Below, piece after piece: positions 24,594-33,342 of a stretch of 64,000 nt of DNA (the stretch's first letter is position 1; every line of letters begins with the position of its first letter). The DNA comes from Venturia oleaginea (Eukaryota; Ascomycota; Dothideomycetes; Venturiales; Venturiaceae): positions 62,001 through 126,000 of the forward strand of contig JABMLP010000034.1 in assembly GCA_013176395.1 (NCBI GenBank), in the 5' to 3' direction. Below the pieces are notes generated by a model. The model was not told where the DNA came from. It ran no database searches and saw only the letters and a program-made list of their open reading frames with translations. Made by a program: the position numbers and the translations under genes.

Positions 24594-25688
24594 ATGCGTA
24601 GCAACAGTACCCTATCGACTCCTACAACCTACACCCCTACTACCGACGACGACCCAATCGCGAGCATTACGCAAGGAATCGACAAACTCTCAATGGCTCG
24701 AGCAAATTCGCCTGACACCGTACAACAATTGGTGGCAGCTCTGACCGCAGTCAGTGTTGATGGGAACACCGGTGCAAAAGCTATTGCATGGCCTAAATGG
24801 GACGGGAAAAGAGACAACTACACGCTGTTCAGATGGCAGATCAAGACAAAAATCACTGTTGAAAATGGGAAGCTTGGAAGCAATCAAGGAATATGCGCGA
24901 ACATCTTCAACGGGCTTCCGACAGAGAAACAACAACGCGTCATCCAATGGCTAAGCAATGGAGAGCAACATGACAACTACGAACCCGAGTCCTTTATCAA
25001 GCATATGGACGACAAGTTCTTAGATCATGAAGCGGAAGCTAAAGCTCTCGACGAGCTGAACAAGATTAGCCAAGGCAGCAGACAACCGTTCGAAGACTTC
25101 CGCCAGCAGTTCGAACAACTGACATCGCAAGCTGGATCCCTAGCGCCGCAAAGAGCCTCAAAGATCACTATCATGAACAACGCGCTCAACTACTCCCTCC
25201 AACAGACCTTGAAATCAGTGCGATTGTCCAGGGACGACTACGACACTTACGTAAAAGATGTACAGTACTTCGCGACGAAGACAGAGGCTCTATTCCACCA
25301 ACGCCGCTATCCAAGTACGGATAAGGAGACGCCAACGACTCGAGGGAGGCCACAATCACCCCAAACAGTCAGTCGTGACGCAGAAGGCGATGTCGAAATG
25401 ACTGGCATCAACGCCCTTTCAGCGCAGATCGCAGCACTGATAGCTCGGATCGATACACTCGGAAAGGATGCGAAGAAGGACCGACGACCTAGAGCGAAAT
25501 GGCGATCCCAAACAGAGTTCTTGGCACTTATACAAGCGGGCAAATGCGGGCGCTGTAAGAAGCCCAAGCACCACCCGAACGTATGCGAATTCCGACCAGC
25601 AACACGTCCAAAGACTCAGGTCACTGCGGTAATCACACAGCATACCGATGACTCCCTACAGGAAGCCTCATCAGAGTCGGAAAACTAG
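24594..25688 (+). CDS. Gypsy gag protein
   Basis: From the ATG at 24594 the frame gives about 364 residues. The middle has the typical retrotransposon gag pattern, with WDGKRDNYTLFRWQIKTKI and LDELNKISQGSRQPFEDFRQ. A CCHC zinc knuckle (CGRCKKPKHHPNVC; C-X2-C-X4-H-X4-C) is near the C-terminus. The TAG at 25686-25688 lies within the region where the pol frame is already open, so gag and pol overlap by 37 nt in a -1 relation. Confidence 0.92.
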   Translation: MRSNSTLSTPTTYTPTTDDDPIASITQGIDKLSMARANSPDTVQQLVAALTAVSVDGNTGAKAIAWPKWDGKRDNYTLFRWQIKTKITVENGKLGSNQGICANIFNGLPTEKQQRVIQWLSNGEQHDNYEPESFIKHMDDKFLDHEAEAKALDELNKISQGSRQPFEDFRQQFEQLTSQAGSLAPQRASKITIMNNALNYSLQQTLKSVRLSRDDYDTYVKDVQYFATKTEALFHQRRYPSTDKETPTTRGRPQSPQTVSRDAEGDVEMTGINALSAQIAALIARIDTLGKDAKKDRRPRAKWRSQTEFLALIQAGKCGRCKKPKHHPNVCEFRPATRPKTQVTAVITQHTDDSLQEASSESEN

Positions 25689-28600
25689 CTACCCTTGTGC
25701 ATCGTCGCGCACGAGGGTCTGAAGTAGATGTACATGGCGAAGACATTACAAAGCTACCAGGCATAAGAGAAATCAAAGCAGCAAAGGATAGGATGGAAAG
25801 TACACCCTTCTTGATAGATACCTTGATCAATGGAACTTCTTTCACCGAATCCTTCTTTGATAACGGCTGCCTCCCTTATGCTGCTTTCAGCGAGAAGAGT
25901 GTCCAAACACATCGTCTACCGCGCATCCCGATTGACACCAAACAATTGGCACTGGCTAAAGAGAGCCACGAGAACGGAGAAGACCTCCGTATTACGCACA
26001 TGACCTACGCTACGATCGACATTGATGGTCGAGCAGAGCGAGTCTATGGGTATATAGTGAAAGGATTGAGCTTCCCTATTATCCTAGGCAAGGCATGGGC
26101 AGAGAGAAACTGGGTGCGATATATAGCAGCTAAGAGAAAGCTGCTTATTGGTCAAGGATCCCAGCGCATCACGGTAAGAGAAAAGGGGTGGCTAGAACAG
26201 AACACCAAAGCGCGAGACCGGCTCGCTCACGTGCGGGCGGCTTGTCTAGTGTCAGGATCTGTATTTGCAGCTATTGTTGGAAGGGCCCAGCGACGGTTGA
26301 GAAGAGATGGACCGGATGGTACACAAGTGCTGGCTATCTCGATGTCGGATATCAACAAGGCCCTAAGCAAGTTAGCAGAAAGAAAACAGAGAAAGACTGA
26401 GGAAGAAATCCGACAAGAGATACCAGAAGAAATAGCAGAGCATGCTGATGCCTTTCTCGACGACGAAGACGGAGAGATCGCGCCCCATCAAGAGGGTCGC
26501 GATCACGTTATCGAATTGATACGAGATGAACAAGGTCGCGAGGCAGAAGTTCCTTGGGGCCCATTATACGGCATGTCGAGGGAAGAGCTATTAGTCCTAC
26601 GAAAAACACTTTCGGACTATATGGACAAGGGCTGGATACGCGCCAGCAACTCACCAGCGGCAGCCCCAGTCTTATTTGTAAGGAAACCAGGTGGAGGCAT
26701 TCGGATGTGTGTAGACTATCGGGCACTGAATCGAATCACTCGATCGGACCGCTACCCATTGCCACTAATCCGAGAAACCCTACGAAATCTAGCAACAGCG
26801 CGTTGGTACACCAAACTTGACGTCAGAGCGGCATTTCATCGGCTCCGCATCAAGCACGGCGATGAGTGGAAAACGGCTTTTCGCACTCGATTTGGACTAT
26901 TCGAATGGCTAGTTACCCCCTTCGGACTAGCTGGCGCACCCGCGAGCTTTCAACGATACATCAACGGAGTCCTACGGGAATCCCTAGATATCTGCTGTTC
27001 AGCCTACATGGACGATGTCTTGATATGGAGCGACGGCGACTATCTGGATCACATGGTTAATGTTAACCAAATTCTTGCCAAGCTCAAGACTGCTGGACTT
27101 CGGCTAGACTTAAGCAAGTGCGAGTTTGCTGTTCAGGAGGTCAAATATCTGGGGTTCATTATCACTGCAGGAGAAGGGATCAAAGTCGACCCAGAGAAAG
27201 TTGCCGCGATTAAAGAATGGGAGGCTCCAGTCAATGTCACAGGCGTACGCTCCTTCCTAGGCTTTGCAAATTTCTACCGAGACTTCATCGACAACTTCTC
27301 AGAGCTCTCCGACCCCTTAATCAAGTTAACACGGAAGGCCGTCGCTTTTGTCTGGAACAAAGAACATGAGAACGCCTTTCAAGTCTTGAAGGAGCTATTC
27401 ATCTCCGGCCCAATACTGGCTCACTGGAATCCAGACCTGGATACGGTACTCGAGTGCGACTGCTCTGGCTACGCGCTGGGAGGCACGTTGTCGCAGAAGG
27501 ATATGAAAGGAAAACTACGACCAGTAGCATACTTCTCCCGCAAGCTCACTGCGGCTGAATGTAACTACGAGATCCACGATAAAGAATTACTGGCAGTAAT
27601 CAAGTCCATTGAACACTGGAGAGGAGAACTACGCAGTGTTGCAGCACCTTTCAAAGTCCTTACCGATCACAAGAATCTCCGCTACTTTATGACAGCGCAG
27701 CGTTTGTCAGAGAGACAAGCAAGATGGTCGCTAATTCTATCTGAGTACCAATTCCAGCTGGAATTTCGCGCCGGAAAACTAGCGCAAAGACCAGACGCAC
27801 TATCAAGAAGACATCAAGATATGCCACATGACAAGAACGACGAGAGACTACAAGGGCGAGTGGCCCAGTTGATCAAGGACGAATGGCTTCCTCCTCTTTC
27901 CGAGAGGACGACCGAAACAATCGCAATACAAGCCCTTATCTGCCCAGTCAATACACCGAATACATCCAATAGTACATGGGACGTTATACGGGAGCCCCAG
28001 CAAAATACTGGACTGGACGGTCGACACCAGCTGACTGCCGAAAACGGTCAACACCGGTCCACTACTAGGTACGGTCAAAACCGGTCAGTTGCAAAAGGAT
28101 GCGATCTTTTCGAGAAACCAGAGTTACAACTTCTCTGGGATCGCGCAATAGCAGAGGACCAATCCTACGAAGCTATTCATACGGCTATAGTCACTGGCGA
28201 ACGTTCCTTTCCTCCAGAGCTCAAGTTGTCGGTACAGCTACCCGAATGCGAAGTAGACGACCACGGCGCGGTCACGAGAAGAGGGATCCTATGGGTACCA
28301 GATTGGGAACCGCTGCGAACAACGCTGGTCCAACAAACTCACGATTCCCATGTTACTGGACACCCAGGGAGAGATAGCACGCTTGCGATTCTATCCAGAA
28401 GTTTCTTTTGGCCCCAACAATACAAGACAGTCCGGCAGTTTGTACGTAATTGCGACGTATGTGGGAGAACAGGAATATGGCGTGATAAGAAGCGAGGTCT
28501 TCTGAAACCACTTCCAATCCCGGCCCGCTTCCACAGCGAGCTATCAATCGATTTCATGACTGATTTGCCCGCGGAGGAAAACGGCCCAAAATACCTCATG

Positions 28601-29773
28601 GTTATCACAGATCGCCTCCTCAAAAGTGTTACGTTGGAGGCTATGACTACAATGAGCGCCAAAGAGTGCGCGAAAAGGTTCTTACAATGCCACTATCGCT
28701 ACCACGGATTTCCCATGGCATTGACGTCGGACAGAGGCAGCAATTGGACAGGTCGTTTTTGGAGGAAGCTTTGCGAACTTACAAAGATTGAGCAGAGACT
28801 CTCTACAGCCTTTCATCCACAGACTGATGGCGCGACCGAGCGCATGAACCAGGAAGTTCTACGCTATCTCCGCGCCTTCATCGCATACTCCCAACTAGAC
28901 TGGCCAACGCTACTACCTACGGCTATGTTAGCACTGAACAATCGTGACTCTTCAGTCACAGGGATGAGTCCATTCTATCTAACCCACGGCTACCATGCGG
29001 AACCAATCCAGAAAGTACAACGAATCTCACCCAGTAACTCACCAACAGCCGATGCCGAGACCTTTGTGCAACGAATAGAAGAGGCACAAGAATATGCACA
29101 GGCAGCGATGGCCTGGTCCCAGCAGAAGATGGAGAACGACGCCAACAGGTCACGTCAAGCTGCCGAAACGTTAAAAAAGGGCGACAAAGTCTGGTTGAAC
29201 CTTAGGAATATCAATACTCCGCAGCTATCAAAGAAACTGTCGTGGACGCAAGCCAAATACACTGTCGAGAACCAGATCTCCCCGATGGTATACGAGCTGG
29301 CTGACCTGCCAAGTGGTATCCATAACCGTTTCCACGTTGACCTACTCCGCCGAGCCGCAACCGACACACTGCCCTCACAAGAATCCGATGATACCCAGCC
29401 GCCACCATTAGTGCCTCAAACCGAAGAAACAGAGGCTGAGTTTGAAGTAGAACGTATACTTCGCGCAGAGAAGAAACGGGTTGGGCGAGGCTGGGTTCGT
29501 CAGTTATTAATCAAATGGAAAGGCTATGCAGATCCCGATTGGCAGCCACGTTCATTATTCACAGAAGTCGAGGACTTAGACCGCTTCGAGGCAGAGTATG
29601 GCAAGGGCGACGGTGTCGGCGAAGATATAGGAGCTCAAACAGGGGCCCGAAGAAACCGAGTAGCGGTGGCCAGCGCCTTCGAATCTGCTACAAGCTGGCA
29701 GAAGCGATGTATGGCGTTTGTCTGTTTGATTATCCCACCTACCACACCCTCTTTAGTCCTGCACACCCGGTAA
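25652..29773 (+). CDS. Gypsy pol polyprotein with chromodomain
   Basis: The frame opens after a stop at 25649-25651 and runs to 29773; it lacks its own good ATG and is probably made by -1 frameshifting from gag. In order: a protease-like segment with FFDNGC where D-S/T-G is usual; reverse transcriptase with CVDYRALNRITRSDRYPLP, TPFGLAGAPASFQRYI and the YMDD box; RNase H (ECDCSGYALGG, DKELLAVIKS, TDHKNLRYF); integrase with an HHCC zinc finger (HVTGHPGRDST...CDVCGR) and the D-D-E residues in SIDFMTDLP, LTSDRGSNW and HPQTDGATERMNQE; and a C-terminal chromodomain (FEVERIL...LLIKWKGY). No stop or frameshift is seen inside. Confidence 0.95.
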   Translation, partial: LPTGSLIRVGKLATLVHRRARGSEVDVHGEDITKLPGIREIKAAKDRMESTPFLIDTLINGTSFTESFFDNGCLPYAAFSEKSVQTHRLPRIPIDTKQLALAKESHENGEDLRITHMTYATIDIDGRAERVYGYIVKGLSFPIILGKAWAERNWVRYIAAKRKLLIGQGSQRITVREKGWLEQNTKARDRLAHVRAACLVSGSVFAAIVGRAQRRLRRDGPDGTQVLAISMSDINKALSKLAERKQRKTEEEIRQEIPEEIAEHADAFLDDEDGEIAPHQEGRDHVIELIRDEQGREAEVPWGPLYGMSREELLVLRKTLSDYMDKGWIRASNSPAAAPVLFVRKPGGGIRMCVDYRALNRITRSDRYPLPLIRETLRNLATARWYTKLDVRAAFHRLRIKHGDEWKTAFRTRFGLFEWLVTPFGLAGAPASFQRYINGVLRESLDICCSAYMDDVLIWSDGDYLDHMVNVNQILAKLKTAGLRLDLSKCEFAVQEVKYLGFIITAGEGIKVDPEKVAAIKEWEAPVNVTGVRSFLGFANFYRDFIDNFSELSDPLIKLTRKAVAFVWNKEHENAFQVLKELFISGPILAHWNPDLDTVLECDCSGYALGGTLSQKDMKGKLRPVAYFSRKLTAAECNYEIHDKELLAVIKSIEHWRGELRSVAAPFKVLTDHKNLRYFMTAQRLSERQARWSLILSEYQFQLEFRAGKLAQRPDALSRRHQDMPHDKNDERLQGRVAQLIKDEWLPPLSERTTETIAIQALICPVNTPNTSNSTWDVIREPQQNTGLDGRHQLTAENGQHRSTTRYGQNRSVAKGCDLFEKPELQLLWDRAIAEDQSYEAIHTAIVTGERSFPPELKLSVQLPECEVDDHGAVTRRGILWVPDWEPLRTTLVQQTHDSHVTGHPGRDSTLAILSRSFFWPQQYKTVRQFVRNCDVCGRTGIWRDKKRGLLKPLPIPARFHSELSIDFMTDLPAEENGPKYLMVITDRLLKSVTLEAMTTMSAKECAKRFLQCHYRYHGFPMALTSDRGSNWTGRFWRKLCELTKIEQRLSTAFHPQTDGATERMNQEVLRYLRAFIAYSQLDWPTLLPTAMLALNNRDSSVTGMSPFYLTHGYHAEPIQKVQRISPSNSPTADAETFVQRIEEAQEYAQAAMAWSQQKMENDANRSRQAAETLKKGDKVWLNLRNINTPQLSKKLSWTQAKYTVENQISPMVYELADLPSGIHNRFHVDLLRRAATDTLPSQESDDTQPPPLVPQTEETEAEFEVERILRAEKKRVGRGWVRQLLIKWKGYADPDWQPRSLFTEVEDLDRFEAEYGKGDGVGEDIGAQTGARRNRVAVASAFESATSWQKRCMAFVCLIIPPTTPSLVLHTR

Positions 29774-29785
29774 GGAGGGGGGTAA
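29771..29785 (+). promoter_or_regulatory. Polypurine tract
   Basis: A purine-rich run (AAGGAGGGGGGTAA) directly precedes the 3' LTR, the expected primer for plus-strand synthesis. Confidence 0.8.
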
Positions 29786-29961
29786 TGTTATGGGCATGGC
29801 CCATGGTTGGTATAGGCTAAGAGCCTAAGCCTGATTGAGCCTAGTATAGAGAAAGAACCTCATTGAGGTTCTCTGTTTGTAGATACCTTCACTCTTTAAC
29901 TGAATCTAAACAATCTTTGGCTACGAGTATGCTGCGTCTTTCCAGCTACCGTCCCGTAATA
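29786..29961 (+). repeat. 3' LTR
   Basis: 176 bp, no difference from the 5' LTR found by eye. Followed by the GACCG target-site duplication. Confidence 0.95.
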
Positions 29962-30152
29962 GACCGGAATATATTCAAAAAACGTATATTTACAACCTTA
30001 ACTCCGATTCTTGATAACAAATTTCGTAACTGTACGTATCACTCTTCATCCACATCGCCCTCCTCTATATTATCTATTCTAGACGACTCACTAAGCTCAG
30101 AATTGCTACTCTGCCACTCTGGAGGCTCACGGCGACGGGTAGGTTAAGTACA
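29962..30152. other. Short unique spacer between two mobile elements
   Basis: About 190 bp. On the minus strand a 34-codon frame (about 30143-30039) ends in an acidic tail (SELSESSRIDNIEEGDVDEE). It could be the remains of an exon of a gene interrupted by the insertions, but it is too short to assign. Confidence 0.4.
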
Positions 30153-30167
30153 CCGTAGCATCTGCAT

Positions 30168-31773
30168 TGATTGATTGATTGATTGATTTTATCCTACTCG
30201 GTTGCAGCCGCTTAATCACGCAGCTATGTCCGGTTAGGAGGACTTCATCAGACAGCCGACACGTGATAGATTATATAATCCACCGCGCCCCACTTCGCCC
30301 CGTTCACTGAAACAAGACCAGCTGTCCCCTCCGTCCTCCCTCTTTTCCCTTAACCAGTATCTCCAAATGCCCGCTGGCTCTTGTAGATACTGGTTATTCT
30401 GCTAGTATATCTGTGCTATGTAGACTCAAGAGGCAATGCCTCGTGTTTCGCTATCCTTCTACCTACAGTCTCCCTCTAATGCTCAGCTTTGTCTATCTGT
30501 TTCGCCTTATCCCTCAAGGCCAATGGGTTCCCTAAGTATGTTTCTGCTTGTGAAAGTTGCCTTGCACCAGATTCCTATGCGGCGGTGTATTTGGTTGTGT
30601 GATGCTGGAGACAATAGTAACCATCGTAGTCGTGATTTCGCTGCTTGGGTGTGATACTCCGGGTATGCCCGTGGACGAGGCTGTCTGGTAGCTGCCGTAT
30701 TGTATGGCGCCGATCGTGCTATAGACCTGCCGTCTTATAGTCGGAGCCTATCTGCTGCTAGTCGCTCTCCCTACTTGCTATATCGCGCTCCTACTCTTGC
30801 CAATGCCATAACTGGGACGCAACAGTCTGGGGAGAGGCTCAAGGCTACGTCTGCTGGCTTGTAGGGAGGGGATTTGCCGCCAATAAGCTCCTTCTATACG
30901 TCCTTACTGCTTACTGTGTTGCGCACCTACTCTTGCCAATGCCATAACTGGGACGCAACAGTTTGGGGAGAGGCTCAAGGCTCTGGACATCAGCTTGCAG
31001 CAGGACGGTTTGCGGAGACGATAGTAGATGAGGTTCTCTAGCAGCTGCCGTATCGTGTCGCACCGATTGTGTTGTAGACCTGTCGTCTTATAGTCGGAGC
31101 CTATCTGCTGCTAGTCGCTCTCCCTGCTTGCTATATCGCGCTCCTACTCTTGCCAATGCCATAACTGGGACGCAACAGTCTGGGGAGAGGCTCAAGGCTA
31201 CGTCTGCTAGCTTACAGGGAGGGGATTTGCCGCCAATAGGCTCCTTCTATGCGTCCTTACTACTTACTGTGTCGCGCACCTACTCTTGCCAATGCCATAA
31301 CTGGGAGGCAACAGTTTGGGGAGAGGCTCAAGGCTCTGGGCAACAGCTTGTAGCAGGACGGTTTGCCAAGACGTTGGGAGAGGTTGTCTAGTCGTTGCAG
31401 TGGTGTGTGGTGCCGATTGTTGCGCACCGGGCGTCTGGTGTTTGAGTTGTGTTGAAGGTATTGCCGTTCTAGCAGTGACTCGTCGACTCGGAGCGTTGCA
31501 GTGTCATCTGGGGTGATGGACTAGCCGGGAGATAGTGACTAGATGGTTGCTGTTGTCTTTGGTGGACGCATCGTTCGTGTAGCTTGCTCATGTATTCGTC
31601 TGCTTGCTCTGCCGTGGCCGCGACGGCGACTCTAGAGATATCTCATCGACGCTGAGGGACGCGCGATGGCCTCTAGAGGCCGGAGCGGCCACTGGCAGAG
31701 GTGTTTTGATGATCCTTAGATGATACTTCTGTAAATTCCAAAAATTGAGTTCTCGCTGTGTGTGCTGTTTTTT
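30168..31773 (-). mobile_element. Non-autonomous LINE-related element, copy 1
   Basis: A 1,606-bp element flanked by a 15-bp target duplication (CCGTAGCATCTGCAT at 30153-30167 and 31774-31788). The left end is a short ATTG repeat followed by about 330 bp that closely match the tail (54391 onward) of the LINE. The right end resembles the LINE 5' end (a TTCTC-CTGT-TTTTTT pattern). It therefore lies in minus orientation with an (AATC)n tail. The interior is unrelated to the LINE, carries a tandemly repeated block and has no long protein-coding frame. It is probably mobilised by the LINE machinery. Confidence 0.85.
30780..31390. repeat. Internal tandem duplication of copy 1
   Basis: CTACTCTTGCCAATGCCATA recurs near 30791, 30927, 31142 and 31278, so the spacing is 136, 215 and 136 bp. 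The structure is a roughly 351-bp block present about twice, each block containing two diverged half-units. Confidence 0.75.
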
Positions 31774-31844
31774 CCGTAGCATCTGCATGCATATATATGC
31801 ATGTCAATGCATTCCTTGGCATCTATCACGTGCACTATGCCTGA

Positions 31845-32629
31845 GGTATCAAGGACTGGAATGCCACTGTTCAACATGATGAAATAATTGTCACGACCAA
31901 GATTTCGGCAGGGTGGAGGAAGAACTTTGATTCCTTCGAAAAAGCATATGCCTCGGCCCGAGCGTCTGTTCAACTTCTGGGGCTCAACTATGTCGATAAC
32001 TTTCTGATCCATGGACCAGGAGAGAGTGTGGACAATAGACATTTTACTTGGCAAGCACTTGAGCAGTTGGCTGAAGAGGGGGCTATAAAACGCATAGGTA
32101 CCTGCAATTTCAGCGTGCAGCAGACTGTAGACTTGCAAAACTTCTCCGGGAAATTTCCTCCTAACGATAAACCAATTAGAGGTACGTTACACTCCTCCAA
32201 TATTATTATATATGAACTAAGGGTCTCAACTTGCAGCTTCATCCTTGGTGTCAACAGCGTGAGATGGAGGTGTTTTGCAAAGCTCATGGGATCGCTATCC
32301 AAGCCTACAGTGCCATCCTCCAAAATAAGAAACATGTACATACGCAACTTGTCTCGGTCGCCGAGAAATACGGCAAAACCACACAACAAGTCCTCCTTCT
32401 TTACAGCCTGCAGAGGGGTCGTATGCCGATTGTGAAAGCAACGAAGCCTGAACACCTGGCTTCAAATGCCGATGTGCGGGATTTTGCTCTCGCAGAAGAC
32501 ATCGCTCTTTTAGACTCATGGGAAGAAGGTCCAGAAGGATCCATTCGTTCGTGCCTCTTAGATACCCCAGGCTATCTACTTACTAACAACTCCATAGTTC
32601 CCTGGCTGCTCGCTTCTGATGATGATTAA
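31845..32629 (+). pseudogene. Aldo/keto reductase, truncated and frameshifted
   Basis: In frame from 31845: HDEIIVTTKISAGWRKNF, GLNYVDNFLIHGPGES and EEGAIKRIGTCNFSV. After a probable 55-bp intron (32182-32236, GTACGT...GCAG) come LHPWCQQREMEVFCKAHG, YGKTTQQVLLLYSLQRG and a C-terminus ending at 32629. These are AKR landmarks (the VTTK lysine region, LIH, G.CNFS, LHPW). The N-terminal part with the catalytic Asp and Tyr is missing upstream: a TGA is at 31842-31844 and the LINE-derived element ends at 31788. The exon phases around the intron do not agree, implying an indel. Likely dead. Confidence 0.7.
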
Positions 32630-33342
32630 CCGGTCGTAGACAAAACACGAGTCGGCCAGGGGAATAAGACGGACCCGTTCGCGTGCCATTGATGGCAAGT
32701 ATTTTATATAGGACAGCTTCCCTTGCCAACTTTCGGCAGAACTCAACTCAAGGTTCGAGACGCCTCCATCAGCCCAATCGCTAATCTCTTCAATAGTCCC
32801 ATGTCCCGTCTCCTAGTACGCGATCACCTCCTACCTCCTACTTTTACCTCTACATTTCGAAAGAAGCCGGATCTTTTCCCTCGAAAACACGAAGGAAGCG
32901 GCGATGGACGAAAGGAGGCCAATTTGGTTAGGAAGAATAGCAGTAATACTCGCATTGATGTATTTGAAATCATTTACGGACATTATTACGCAGGATATTC
33001 GAGCCTCGGAGCTATGCTCGATGATCAATCCAAAGCCAGGCTGGCCTTGTTTGTCTTATAGGAGCAAATCCTGTTTCAAAATTCGGGGCATAGGATCATG
33101 GCATTGATGTGGGGACTTTGTTGCACACATTGTGATTGACACGTCCAATAAGAGCTCTATGCCTACAACCAATCGATCGCGAATCTTAAGACTCGGCACG
33201 CAAAATGCAATATAACGACCATTCCAAAGCTCAAGAATAACTAGTCAAATTGGTATAAAGCCTTCAAGATAATAGGCAAAACTAACCAGGCAAGCTCAAG
33301 CACACAGCTAGTACAATACTCTCGCAACTTCAACTCATCACC
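32630..33342. other. Intergenic, no gene recognised
   Basis: One 112-codon frame (32723-33061) has no motif and no exon partners. Part of the stretch is the 3' flank of the dioxygenase gene. Confidence 0.5.

Larger units (their letters stand above)
24384..29961 (+). mobile_element. Complete Ty3/Gypsy chromovirus LTR retrotransposon
   Basis: A 5,578-bp element with two 176-bp LTRs that look identical by eye. It is flanked by the 5-bp duplication GACCG at 24379-24383 and 29962-29966. The order is gag, protease, reverse transcriptase, RNase H, integrase and chromodomain, which defines a chromovirus. A purine-rich tract (about 29772-29785) precedes the 3' LTR. The sequence after the 5' LTR is complementary to a stretch inside the LTR, suggesting self-priming. 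Both frames are open with all key catalytic motifs, so the copy looks young and possibly active. Confidence 0.97.
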
